Below are positions 6,611-14,677 of a DNA stretch of 24,096 bases, piece after piece. Position 1 is the first letter of the stretch. Each line of letters opens with the position of its first letter. Below the pieces are notes generated by a model. It did no database searches and was not told the DNA's origin. It saw only the letters and a list, made by a program, of their open reading frames with translations. Made by a program: the position numbers and the translations under genes. Source of the stretch: CAZTLE01 sp964614415 (GTDB taxonomy: Bacteria > Bacteroidota > Bacteroidia > Flavobacteriales > Flavobacteriaceae); assembly GCA_964614415.1 (NCBI GenBank), contig CAZTLE010000042.1, positions 1 through 24,096 of the forward strand, given 5' to 3'.

Positions 6611-8395
6611 TTATTGGTAAAAACGCAATGAAAACTCACAAAACGGCGCATCTCCACTGTTGAGGTCAATGCCGAGGTTAAGAATACCCCGGGCGATCGC
6701 AGCTGCATCCACATCGGGATATTTACGCAGCTCGAAATAAGCTACACTGGCGAGAAAGGACATTTGATGATCCTGTAGCTCCACGAGATCAGGATTCTGT
6801 TGCTTGAGTTCCTCAAGAACTGGTCTGGCATTTTCGAAATCTCCGGCGTACAATATGTCGATCGGACTCATTTGTTGACCCGGTTTGCGATTGTAGGTTT
6901 TGCTCTTTCCGTCAGGGAAATGTAGCGTAATACCATTTTCACTTAGCGACACGTCGAGACCTTCAACCTCAGTGTTAAAGCGGTTTTCTTCTCCTTCTAT
7001 GGCGTATAAAGGCGAAAACAAAGAGCGGGAGATCTCGATATGTAAGGTTCCGTCCTGTTCGGATAGGACCAGATCTCGCATAGAAGAAAAGGAATAAGTA
7101 CCCAGATGGTCCTCCTTATCTTCCGATGTAACCCTGGTGCGCTCCCAGTTAGACTCCTTCAGTATATAATTCACAATAGGGTCCTCTCCATTTTTGTAAT
7201 TCTCCCAGGGAGTTGGGATGGTCTTGTCCAGCTTGATCGAATTGGAGTCGTTTCCGGGCAGCAGTTCAGGATGATAGAGACTGGATAGATAAACAATGAG
7301 GCCTGTATTATCCAGAGTATGCTTTTCAGCATCGCCCGGTCGGCCACGATAATCACCATGTACTTCACCGAGCACAATGGCTTCGCTTTTCAATTCCATT
7401 TGAAGCAGTGTGGAGGTCGCTGCAGAAAACGTATCGAAGCCAGAGATAACGAATAATCGTCCCCTTTTGTTGATGTCCAACCGGTCCAGCAACCCCTGAA
7501 CAAAAGTGAGGCTGTATGGAAAACTTCCACCACCATTGTATCGAAGGTCCATAATGAACTTATCTACCTCTACCGAATCTACTACAGACCACATTCGTTT
7601 TGCAAAGTCCCGTGAGGACTCCGTTTTCATACTATTGATCCTATTGTACTGGAAGTAGACCACTTTTTGAATAGGGTCATAGTCGAACCAGTAAGAGAGA
7701 TCATTGTCGCGTTGAAACCAGGGGAGCTCCTCTTTTTGGTCAAGAAAAGAAACGAACGTAGTATTTTCTTCTTCGTCAGGCGGCATATCCAGTAACTCCT
7801 TTTCAAAGGAAAGGCCTTCGCGATTGAATGTGAATACAGCTCTGCCGGGATTCTCTGTAATGCCCAGACCGTAGAGTAGCCCGGGAAGGTGCAGGTAACT
7901 TCCTGCAAATTTCTTGAATCGGGAGGCATTGGCATGAGGAAGCACTGTTCGTAATTTGTCCAATACGGTCTCAATAGGCATGCCGTCTACTTTTTCAACT
8001 TTGGCGCCTAAGATATCCGAGTACTTTTCGGCCGTCCGAAGAATGCGCAGTTCTCCGTCGAACCATCGCCCGGAGAAAGGTAGGTAGCCAAAGATTTCAT
8101 AACGGGAACTTCCGCTTACCACCGAATGGCCATCCTGTATGGAAGCAACAATCTTCAGGAGTTCCACATAGCAGCTTGCATCACACGTTTGTTTTGTTTT
8201 GATCGTAGTTTTGGCCGATGCGATGACCGATTCAAAATCACGTTCGGAAGTCTGCCAAAAAGGTCTTGCGTGTTTGTTTCTGATAAGGGACTGGAGCTGT
8301 TCAATATCTTGCAGAAATTCAGATGGAGTGGGTTGGGAAACTCCGGGAATGGAAAAGGCCAGAAAGAGCACGAAAAAGGAAAAACAGTACTTCAT
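6611..8395 (-). CDS. Secreted S41-family (tail-specific-protease-like) peptidase
   Basis: A 594-aa protein with a signal peptide (1-20, ending GVSQ). The N-terminal helical region (about 25-95) is followed by a substrate-binding module with VEKVDGMPIETVLDKL (about 133-148), resembling a degenerate PDZ. The S41 core has KFIMDLRYNGGGS (279-291) and the catalytic serine S324 in GFDTFSAATS. The last 150 residues form a beta-rich and then helical (possibly TPR-like) extension found in Bacteroidota S41 relatives. Substrate unknown, probably misfolded or tagged envelope proteins or peptides. It starts 6 nt after the Lrp regulator on the same strand, so the two are co-transcribed. Confidence 0.9.
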   Translation of the reverse strand: MKYCFSFFVLFLAFSIPGVSQPTPSEFLQDIEQLQSLIRNKHARPFWQTSERDFESVIASAKTTIKTKQTCDASCYVELLKIVASIQDGHSVVSGSSRYEIFGYLPFSGRWFDGELRILRTAEKYSDILGAKVEKVDGMPIETVLDKLRTVLPHANASRFKKFAGSYLHLPGLLYGLGITENPGRAVFTFNREGLSFEKELLDMPPDEEENTTFVSFLDQKEELPWFQRDNDLSYWFDYDPIQKVVYFQYNRINSMKTESSRDFAKRMWSVVDSVEVDKFIMDLRYNGGGSFPYSLTFVQGLLDRLDINKRGRLFVISGFDTFSAATSTLLQMELKSEAIVLGEVHGDYRGRPGDAEKHTLDNTGLIVYLSSLYHPELLPGNDSNSIKLDKTIPTPWENYKNGEDPIVNYILKESNWERTRVTSEDKEDHLGTYSFSSMRDLVLSEQDGTLHIEISRSLFSPLYAIEGEENRFNTEVEGLDVSLSENGITLHFPDGKSKTYNRKPGQQMSPIDILYAGDFENARPVLEELKQQNPDLVELQDHQMSFLASVAYFELRKYPDVDAAAIARGILNLGIDLNSGDAPFCEFSLRFYQ

Positions 8396-8401
8396 AGCTG
8401 A

Positions 8402-8851
8402 TTAATGAATATGAATTTGGGTGGTTTCTTTGAATGTGGTGAGTGTGATAAGCGAATTAGTACGCTCTACGCCTTCGATGGACGTGATCTTCTCAGACAT
8501 AAACTCTTCCAGGCGCATGGTATTGGGAACCCTTACTTTTAGCAAATAGGAGTATTCCCCCGTAACCGAATGGCATTCCTGAACTTCCGGAACTTTACGT
8601 ATCTCTTCAATGAAATGTCGTTCCTGAGAAGGAATGGGCATGAGCACATAAACGAAGGCCAGAATGTCCAGACCGAAAGCCAATGGATTGGCGAGATAGA
8701 CTTTTTCGCGAAGCACTTCGTCTTGCTTCAGTTTTTTGATCCGCTCCTTTACGGCAGTAATGGAAAGATCTATCTGATTTCCTATTTCCTGGTATGACAG
8801 ATTACCATCGCGCTGCAACAGATCAACAATTTGCTTGTCCTTAACGTCCAT
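8402..8851 (-). CDS. Lrp/AsnC-family transcriptional regulator
   Basis: A 149-aa regulator. An N-terminal winged helix-turn-helix (about 1-55: DKQIVDLLQRDGNLSYQEIG, then the recognition helix SITAVKERIKKL) is joined to a RAM/AsnC ligand-binding domain with the ECHSVTGEYSYLLKV strand-turn. A TTG start at 8869 would add six residues, but ATG 8851 puts the first helix at the usual place. Lrp proteins sense amino acids and form octamers. The position 6 nt upstream of a secreted peptidase suggests that peptide-derived amino acids regulate that peptidase (inference). Confidence 0.93.
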   Translation of the reverse strand: MDVKDKQIVDLLQRDGNLSYQEIGNQIDLSITAVKERIKKLKQDEVLREKVYLANPLAFGLDILAFVYVLMPIPSQERHFIEEIRKVPEVQECHSVTGEYSYLLKVRVPNTMRLEEFMSEKITSIEGVERTNSLITLTTFKETTQIHIH

Positions 8852-8935
8852 GATTGCTTTTTCAGTCAAATTAACTAAAAAAGTACACTAAAAAGAAATT
8901 ATTGCTATAAATTTAACTTTTTGTAGTAATTATGG

Positions 8936-9379
8936 CTATTTTGATAACACGAGAAGACGATCCATAGCAAAGAACAGCCACAGAACAATGCCGGTTACCA
9001 GCAGTGTATACGCAATTTGTTTGAGGTCTATAGGTACTGAGATAACCTTGGATTCGAAAGTTGTACTGGCGAAAAGTGCTAGCAAAGTAACGATCAGAAT
9101 AGCTGCGATAAGCGCCAGTTTTGTAAACCGTATCCAAAAAATGGGCTTGTCATTCAGCAATCGATCGGTTTCAATTTGATCCATGACATTTCGTGAAAAA
9201 GAGTAACTGGGCAACTCTTGCTCCAGCTGCCGGAGCTCGGAATCCATGGCCTGTTCTTGGGTATATGCATCCCTGCATGAGGAACAGTGTTCCAAATGTT
9301 CAGAAACTTCGCTGGAAATTTCAGGAGCTAATTCTCCCAACAGATATTTATACAGTATTTCTTCGGTAATGTGTTTCAT
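8936..9379 (-). CDS. Anti-sigma factor with zf-HC2 zinc finger
   Basis: A 147-aa membrane protein. The N-terminal anti-sigma zinc-finger motif is H28-x3-C32-x2-C35 (HLEHCSSC), the region that binds and blocks ECF sigma factors. Two hydrophobic helices follow at about 86-105 and 121-139, so the protein is anchored in the inner membrane with little periplasmic mass. Its ATG overlaps the sigma stop codon by 4 bp, so the pair is made in fixed ratio. It probably releases the sigma factor in response to envelope stress; the signal is unknown. Confidence 0.9.
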   Translation of the reverse strand: MKHITEEILYKYLLGELAPEISSEVSEHLEHCSSCRDAYTQEQAMDSELRQLEQELPSYSFSRNVMDQIETDRLLNDKPIFWIRFTKLALIAAILIVTLLALFASTTFESKVISVPIDLKQIAYTLLVTGIVLWLFFAMDRLLVLSK

Positions 9380-9945
9380 ATTGAGTCCAGTAGATCGGGC
9401 AAGTCCGAACCCGCCAGTTTAGTAATACTATTTTTTAGTTCCTTTCGCGCACGGAACAAAGTCACTTTTACATTGGCTATCGACATCTTCGTGACCTCAG
9501 CTATCTCTTTAACCGGAAGATCCTCAAGATAATACAAAGTGATCACGGCTGCCTCCTTCGGGTCCAGTGTATCAATGGCCTTTTTCAACAACTCGGACCG
9601 ACTCGCTCGCATAGCTTTCACCAAAGGAGTATGCTTTTCTTCTACATAATGCTCGGGCACACCACCCAGTTCAGAGGTGTGTATCCGCTTTTTCCGGGTG
9701 CGATCTATGGCCACCGTATAGGCGATCCGTAGCAGCCAACCCGCAAATTTTGAGGGGTTTTTCAGCTTTTTCAACTGATGAAAACCCTTTACGAACACAT
9801 CCTGTGCAACCTCCTCGGCTTCTTCTCTGTTCCGCAGGATTCGAAAACATAAGGTAAAGACCCGACCCTGGTACTTGTCCACCAGCTTTTGGTACGACTG
9901 CCAGGAATCATTCACTATTATATCCTTAATGTATTCTTCATCCAT
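9376..9945 (-). CDS. ECF-subfamily RNA polymerase sigma factor
   Basis: A 189-aa sigma-70 of the extracytoplasmic-function type. Region 2 (about 14-85) has FRILRNREEAEEVAQDVFVKG and KFAGWLLRIAYTVAIDRTRK. Region 4 (about 125-180) has LDPKEAAVITLYYLEDLPVK and the helix-turn-helix IAEVTKMSIANVKVTLFRAR. It precedes and overlaps its anti-sigma gene. An ECF-type promoter directly upstream (9962-9988) indicates autoregulation, and the same promoter type drives the divergent operon. Confidence 0.95.
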   Translation of the reverse strand: MDEEYIKDIIVNDSWQSYQKLVDKYQGRVFTLCFRILRNREEAEEVAQDVFVKGFHQLKKLKNPSKFAGWLLRIAYTVAIDRTRKKRIHTSELGGVPEHYVEEKHTPLVKAMRASRSELLKKAIDTLDPKEAAVITLYYLEDLPVKEIAEVTKMSIANVKVTLFRARKELKNSITKLAGSDLPDLLDSI

Positions 9946-9961
9946 GGGTCTATAAGTTACA

Positions 9962-9988
9962 GACGTGTTTTGACTCCCGATTGGTTAC
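9962..9988 (-). promoter_or_regulatory. ECF-type autoregulatory promoter of the sigma operon
   Basis: On the minus strand, GTAACC (9988-9983) is followed by exactly 17 nt and CGTC (9965-9962), the AAC-type -35 and CGTC-type -10 arrangement of ECF sigma promoters. The predicted start lies about 10 nt before the sigma ATG at 9945. Confidence 0.75.
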
Positions 9989-10011
9989 AAATCATTTTTT
10001 TAGTGCACTTT

Positions 10012-10038
10012 GTAACCAAATCTTTCTCCCGTTCCGTC
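10012..10038 (+). promoter_or_regulatory. ECF-type promoter of the divergent membrane-protein operon
   Basis: GTAACC (10012-10017), 17 nt, CGTC (10035-10038): same boxes and same spacing as the minus-strand promoter 24 bp away. The start site would fall near 10045, about 35 nt before the ATG at 10080. This marks the downstream pair of genes as likely regulon members. Confidence 0.75.
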
Positions 10039-10079
10039 ATTACTTACATACGACCCAAACTCTTAAAAAAAGTAACACG

Positions 10080-10433
10080 ATGAAATTATTTGCAGTTGCC
10101 TTGTTATTACTCGTTGCAGTAATCCTGATAGTATCCCTGGTCTACATTCTAGTAAGTACCCGCCACAAAGAGAAATTGGTTTTGCTGAACAAAGGGCTTA
10201 ACCCTAAAGATTATCTGGAGGACAGATTTCTGCCGAATACGCTGCGGATAGGTTGTTTGCTGCTCGGTGTTGGGATTGGGTTTATGTGCGCCATGTTCAT
10301 TGACGAATATGCAATTCCGGAAATTGATAACCCGGCCATCTATCCGGCTTTTGTGTTAAGTTTTGGCGGAATTGGCCTGCTGATCTTTCACCGCGTCTAC
10401 AAAAAACAGAAGAAACAATCCAATCAGGAATAA
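10080..10433 (+). CDS. Small membrane protein (DUF6249-like)
   Basis: A 117-aa protein with a strong N-terminal membrane helix (about 3-25), a cytoplasmic loop rich in Lys, Glu and Asn (STRHKEKLVLLNKGLNPKDY), a second helix (about 57-75), a third (about 88-105) and a basic tail. The loop pattern ELLNKGLNPKD is familiar from small Bacteroidota membrane proteins next to ECF sigma genes. An upstream in-frame ATG at 9981 lies within the promoter region and is rejected in favour of 10080. It sits between the ECF promoter and the beta-lactamase-like gene, with an 11-nt gap to the latter. It may modulate envelope stress signalling; function not established. Confidence 0.82.
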   Translation: MKLFAVALLLLVAVILIVSLVYILVSTRHKEKLVLLNKGLNPKDYLEDRFLPNTLRIGCLLLGVGIGFMCAMFIDEYAIPEIDNPAIYPAFVLSFGGIGLLIFHRVYKKQKKQSNQE

Positions 10434-10444
10434 AGTACCTAACT

Positions 10445-11830
10445 ATGAAAAAGAAAAGAAATATCTGGCACATGGCTTTGTTGTGTGCCCTGGCTCTGTG
10501 TGGTGAAATGCTTATGGGTCAAACTGCATTTCCCGGCGCTTCCTGGAAGGCGTATGCCAATGTAGAAGACGCAGGATATTCCGCACAGGGCCTTGAGGCC
10601 GTACGCGAACAATTTGAAGATTCCCAGGGAGCCGCCTTATTGGTAATCCACAACGGGAAGGTGCTGTTGTCTCATGGAAATACAACCAGGCGTTTTATGG
10701 TGCATTCCGTTCGGAAGAGTTTTATGCATGCCTTGTATGGGGCATATGCTTCACAGAAAGAGCTGGGCCTTGACCGCACCCTGGAATCGCTTGGGATCGA
10801 TGACACCACACCGCTTACCGCGACCGAAAAAAAAGCTACGCTTCGCGATCTTATGGCTGCCCGGTCCGGAATCTATTTGCCCTCGGCCTACTCTCCCAGA
10901 GGTATGGAAGACAATCTCCCTGCTCGGGGTAGTGCTGCCCCCGGTACCCAATGGTTTTATAACAACTGGGATTTCAATGTGCTAAGTACCATTTTTGAGA
11001 AACACACAGGTAAAAAGATCTTCAATGAATTCGATGTAAAAATTGCGCAGCCCATCGGAATGGAAGACTTTCGACCTGAAATGGACGGATACTATCGGTT
11101 GGAACAGGACAAGTCTATGCATCCCGCCTATCTGTTCAAAATGTCGGCCAGAGATATGGCCCGCTTCGGACTTCTGTATCTCAACAATGGCAAATGGAAC
11201 GATACACAATTACTACCGGCCCCATGGGTCACGCAGGCTGTGGAGCCTGTGACCCGTGACCTTGGATCGTTCAATAACAAGGGTAGTTACGGACTGCTGT
11301 GGTGGGTTTCCGATGGTATTGATGGGGAGCCCATGTATTATGCCAGCGGTTCCGGAGGGCATCGAATTATGGTGTTGCCTGAGTCCGATCTCGTGGTGGT
11401 GCATCGGGTGAATACCTACGAAAGAAAAGGTGTTTCCGAAGCGGATATCCAGACGTTGTTAAAGAAGTTGTTGGCCGCGAAAACGGGTAAAGGGTCTGCG
11501 ACGCCATCGGTGAAACCGTATTCGATTGGTTTTCAGACTCCTTCAGAAGCAGATGTACCACAGGCTGTACTCGATAAATATTTGGGCTCCTATCGGCATC
11601 CTTCCCTTGGGAACATGGACATTGTTACATCGGAAGATGGACTACAGTTGAAGAACTCGGTTGGTGTATTCCGTCTGTATGTGGTTGATGAGAATCGCAT
11701 GATCCCTGAAGATATCGAGACCCCGATTGAGTTGGCTGCTACTACCGAAGCTGATAAGAAGTACACGATTGAACCGGTATTTGGTTCCGGCAGATCCCTG
11801 CAAAAAGTGATTTTTTATTATGCTAAATAG
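10445..11830 (+). CDS. Class-C beta-lactamase-like serine hydrolase
   Basis: A 461-aa secreted protein. The signal peptide (about 1-25) ends LMGQ. The penicillin-binding/beta-lactamase core has the S88-x-x-K91 motif (HSVRKSF), Y172-N-N in WFYNNWD, and a GSGGHRIMV box replacing KTG. A C-terminal beta-rich domain (about 375-461; KYLGSYRHPSLG) is of the kind attached to many class-C-like esterases and D-aminopeptidases. These enzymes are more often esterases or peptidases than true beta-lactamases. As it is co-transcribed from an ECF promoter it may act on peptidoglycan peptides or lipids during envelope stress (inference). Confidence 0.9.
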   Translation: MKKKRNIWHMALLCALALCGEMLMGQTAFPGASWKAYANVEDAGYSAQGLEAVREQFEDSQGAALLVIHNGKVLLSHGNTTRRFMVHSVRKSFMHALYGAYASQKELGLDRTLESLGIDDTTPLTATEKKATLRDLMAARSGIYLPSAYSPRGMEDNLPARGSAAPGTQWFYNNWDFNVLSTIFEKHTGKKIFNEFDVKIAQPIGMEDFRPEMDGYYRLEQDKSMHPAYLFKMSARDMARFGLLYLNNGKWNDTQLLPAPWVTQAVEPVTRDLGSFNNKGSYGLLWWVSDGIDGEPMYYASGSGGHRIMVLPESDLVVVHRVNTYERKGVSEADIQTLLKKLLAAKTGKGSATPSVKPYSIGFQTPSEADVPQAVLDKYLGSYRHPSLGNMDIVTSEDGLQLKNSVGVFRLYVVDENRMIPEDIETPIELAATTEADKKYTIEPVFGSGRSLQKVIFYYAK

Positions 11831-11850
11831 AACTCAGAGAATAAAAGTTA

Positions 11851-11874
11851 AGGACGCCTGCGGGCGTCCTTTTT
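11851..11874. terminator. Shared terminator between convergent genes
   Basis: AGGACGCC (11851-11858), a TGCG loop and AGGACGCC's complement (11863-11870) form a perfect 8-bp stem followed by TTTT on the plus strand. The minus-strand gene stops at 11873, just inside it, so it may serve both directions. Confidence 0.8.
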
Positions 11875-12364
11875 ATTGAAAAGTCATTTCCAGTTCGAGG
11901 TTTTCTCCTTCCTGCACCTGGCCCCATTGATACATTAGCTGCAAAAAAGTGTCCCGAATCTCTTTCAGCCGGGCCTCGTCCAATTCTTGTGGATAAGGCA
12001 GGTCGTTCTCATCGAGAATGGTTCGCAGGCTATTCAGAAAATCAGGATCTTCTCCTGTATTGAAGAATTCGATGGTCAACAAGTTGACGATATGTTCCGT
12101 CTGCACAGCCGAGGTATGCAGATTAGCAGGCATAAGCGGTTCGGGTCTTTGGTCTCTGGGAAGTTCAAAGTCTCCGATGTCATATCCCTCGTTAAGCATT
12201 CCGTAGAATGCCTTGTCGAAATTCAATACTTTTTCCACGGCATAGTGAGCAAGGTCGTGTGGCTCCATACCCTGGTGCAACTTGGACCAGGTGGTACTCC
12301 CATCATCCCTTATGCAGGTAAGGACGCAGGGTTTTTTTGTGTTCTTTTTCAGCTGAATGCGCAT
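11873..12364 (-). CDS. Conserved hypothetical protein with an HDxxHxxxE motif
   Basis: A 163-aa soluble protein without signal peptide or membrane helix. The N-terminal beta segment (MRIQLKKN, TCIRDDGSTTW) leads into EPHDLAHYAVEKVL, where H36, H40 and E44 are spaced as possible metal ligands on one helix face. The rest is mostly helical and acidic, and ends LELEMTF. I recall hypothetical proteins in Bacteroidota with the same start and HDxxHYxxE signature but no assigned role. It lies 63 nt downstream of the aspartyl protease gene on the same strand and may share its transcript. Confidence 0.75.
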   Translation of the reverse strand: MRIQLKKNTKKPCVLTCIRDDGSTTWSKLHQGMEPHDLAHYAVEKVLNFDKAFYGMLNEGYDIGDFELPRDQRPEPLMPANLHTSAVQTEHIVNLLTIEFFNTGEDPDFLNSLRTILDENDLPYPQELDEARLKEIRDTFLQLMYQWGQVQEGENLELEMTFQ

Positions 12365-12427
12365 GGTCTTGAATTTCCGTGCGGAAAGTTAGTAGGTGTT
12401 GTCGGAATTGTGTTACAGAAATACGTT

Positions 12428-13591
12428 TTATTTGATAAGTCGCTCCAGGGAAAGCGTATAAGCCCGAATATCGCCGGTTGCTTTTTTTAGGGTTATGGTT
12501 TCTTTGCCCGTCTTCTGAAGCAGGTCCATCACGGTTCGCAGATCGCTTCCATTGTATTCTCCTACGTTCACAAGCTCGTCACCCTTTTGGATACCAAGCG
12601 TGGCTGCCTGGCTGTCGGCCACCACATCATCGATGAACAGCGATCCGTTCTTCTTAATGAATGAGAGTCCGCTATAATTATGCTCGAAAGGCTTGTCCAT
12701 ATTGGCATTGGGTTTCAGAAAAATAATTCCCTTTTGGTAATCCAGTACGACCTGAAACCGGTTAATGATCCCGGCCCCCAGCAGTCCTGCAAATCCTTTG
12801 CGAGAAAGCACGCCACTTTTGGTGTTCGACAGGCTGATAGGAATATCCTCGAATTCAATGTCGTTGAAACTGGCACTCCTAATATAGCCGACGCTGCTGT
12901 AACGAGAAGAATTGAGTCCGGAGTGTTTTCGCTTATAGGTATCTCCAATATTATCCTCCAGCCTGTGTTTCCGAACAAATGGCGTATTGATGATAAGGTT
13001 GGAATTGGCACCACTGTCAAAGAGGAATTCCCCTTTGATCACGGTCCCGTTCTTCAAAGTGAACTCCAGTGGAACCCGCGGAATAGAAGTATTCAGTGAG
13101 ATGGGTATTTCTGAATATGCATCGATGTCGGTAACCTCATCGGAGGAACTGTAAAGGTTGATCTGCTTATTGTCAAAATCCAACTGGGTAATATGCCGCC
13201 GGATTATATCATAGCCTACAATTCCGTCGATCTTACGTCCGGAACGTTCTTCGAGATGCGTCAGGTCTACCAGAGCCATGTGGCGCACCGGTAGTTCGAG
13301 TTCCCCGAAGTGCAGGGTCTGTTCGGTTGCTATATCCAGGTTGGCAACTCCCGAAGCTCCACCGGTAGACTGCTGAAAAGTGGTCTGGATTCCCAGGCGT
13401 TCTGCGTGGTGCTTATTGAGCACAGCAGCACTCGCACCGGTATCGAATACAAAACTAAGAGGAGTCGTGTCGTCATTAACCCGGACTTCGATAAAAACCA
13501 ACCGGTCTTCCTCAAACGGAATGCTGTAATCCTGAGCGGCAAGACTCAGGAAGCAACCAATCGCCAGTAACAATGAAAAAAAGGGTCTCAT
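12428..13591 (-). CDS. Secreted retropepsin-like aspartyl protease with PDZ domain
   Basis: A 387-aa protein. The signal peptide (1-20) ends LAAQ. It carries two aspartyl-protease half-domains: FVFDTGASAAVLN with D50, and EFLFDSGANSNLI with D192. Each has the hydrophobic-hydrophobic-G partner typical of the fold (DGIVGYDII near 122-130; GLLGAGIIN further on). A C-terminal PDZ domain (about 310-380) has GIQKGDELVNVGEYNG. Single-chain enzymes with two motifs and a PDZ are common in Bacteroidota; substrates are unknown. A matching promoter lies just upstream. Confidence 0.92.
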   Translation of the reverse strand: MRPFFSLLLAIGCFLSLAAQDYSIPFEEDRLVFIEVRVNDDTTPLSFVFDTGASAAVLNKHHAERLGIQTTFQQSTGGASGVANLDIATEQTLHFGELELPVRHMALVDLTHLEERSGRKIDGIVGYDIIRRHITQLDFDNKQINLYSSSDEVTDIDAYSEIPISLNTSIPRVPLEFTLKNGTVIKGEFLFDSGANSNLIINTPFVRKHRLEDNIGDTYKRKHSGLNSSRYSSVGYIRSASFNDIEFEDIPISLSNTKSGVLSRKGFAGLLGAGIINRFQVVLDYQKGIIFLKPNANMDKPFEHNYSGLSFIKKNGSLFIDDVVADSQAATLGIQKGDELVNVGEYNGSDLRTVMDLLQKTGKETITLKKATGDIRAYTLSLERLIK

Positions 13592-13612
13592 GTATTTCCT
13601 TTCTTGAATGTT

Positions 13613-13640
13613 CTAAAATAACCAATATCGGTATACCCAA
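13613..13640 (-). promoter_or_regulatory. Promoter of the aspartyl protease gene
   Basis: On the minus strand, TTG (13640-13638), 17 nt, then TATTTTAG (13620-13613) fits TTG-N17-23-TAnnTTTG with one mismatch. Transcription would start about 15 nt before the ATG at 13591. Confidence 0.5.
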
Positions 13641-13799
13641 ATGTTAATTAATGCTAATGGTTGGTGGTTAGTAGTAAGTCCTGAGTATTGAGATATGGGG
13701 TGCGAGGTTGATTCAAGAAACATGATACGAGACTAGCATTATGTCAAAAAAACTGGAACGAATAAACTCTTTGAAGAAGTTATAAGTTTTAAATGTTGA

Positions 13800-13899
13800 N
13801 NNNNNNNNNNNNNNNNNNNNNNNNNNNNNNNNNNNNNNNNNNNNNNNNNNNNNNNNNNNNNNNNNNNNNNNNNNNNNNNNNNNNNNNNNNNNNNNNNNN
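13800..13899. other. Assembly gap of 100 N with identical flanks
   Basis: Exactly 100 N, the customary placeholder for a gap of unknown length. The 55 bases before it (13745-13799) are identical to the 55 bases after it (13900-13954), so the contigs either overlap and were not merged, or the gap hides a collapsed tandem repeat. Confidence 0.95.
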
Positions 13900-14396
13900 C
13901 AAAAAAACTGGAACGAATAAACTCTTTGAAGAAGTTATAAGTTTTAAATGTTGAGTGTTGAGTTTCGGTAATGACTAGCAAGGGGAATCATGAATCAGGA
14001 TTCTGATGCGGTTTATCGATAATCTACGAATCAACAAATCAACTCTTCGAAGAAGTTCTAGATGTTGAGTTTTGAATTTATGGTCCTTGGATCTTATTTG
14101 GGATTTCTAATTTGAGTTTTGGAATTTTCAGACGAGGTGTGAGGCGGAGCCAAGAAACAGGAAACAAGACTAGTATTATGTTTAACTAATAAAGACGAAT
14201 AAACGCTTCGAAGAAGTCATAAGTTTTAAATGTTGAGTGTTGAGTTTCGGTAATGACTAGCAAGGGGAATCATGAATCAGGATTCTGATGCGGTTTATCG
14301 ATAGCCTACGAATCAACGAATCAACAAATCGACTCTTCGAAGAAGTTCTAAATGTTGAGTGCTGGAATTTACTGGTAAGGTATGAGGGATCTGGGT

Positions 14397-14460
14397 CGCT
14401 CTATTCTCTATTGTTATTTCTATTTTTTATTCTGCCAACGTAACGTTTCTCAGATATTGA
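14397..14460 (+). repeat. Repeat core, copy 1
   Basis: A 64-bp pyrimidine-rich core followed by CCAACGTAACGTTTCTCAG and ATATTGA, nearly identical to 16818-16880. The two differ only by a 1-nt length change and a base or two around 14432-14435. In each copy it is preceded by a TGAGG-type sequence and followed by TTGGAATTT-type words. Confidence 0.9.
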
Positions 14461-14677
14461 GATTTGAATATTGGAGCTTATTTGGGATTTTTAATTTGAG
14501 TTTTGGAATTTTCAGACAAGGTGTGAGGCGGAGCCAAGAAACAGGAATCAGGAGCCAGGACAAGCGTTATATTAAACCAACCGGAGCTTATTTGGAATTT
14601 CTAATTTGAGTTTTGAAATTTTTCTGGTTTTAACCACAAGCCCCTTTCATAATTCAACATTCGAAATTCGACATTCA

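Larger units (their letters stand above)
13641..14677. repeat. Complex degenerate repeat block A (non-coding)
   Basis: No gene is credible in about 1 kb. The stretch is built from recurring modules. One block occurs at 13914-14070 and again at 14196-14360, where the second copy has an extra 8-bp unit. A roughly 70-bp block occurs at 14093-14162 and 14477-14546, with a partial copy at 14587-14627. Short-period runs with degenerate 7- or 8-bp units are scattered through it (CGAATCAA-type near 14310; ATTCGAC-type near 14650-14675). It shares a core with block B. It contains the assembly gap. Confidence 0.85.

Noticed and set aside
10445..11830. Antibiotic-resistance beta-lactamase
   Set aside because: The SxxK and YxN motifs fit the fold, but the KTG box is replaced and a C-terminal extension is present, as in esterase/peptidase relatives.
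13641..14677. CRISPR array
   Set aside because: Repeats are of unequal length and spacing, degenerate, and made of shared words; there are no constant repeats with unique spacers and no cas genes.
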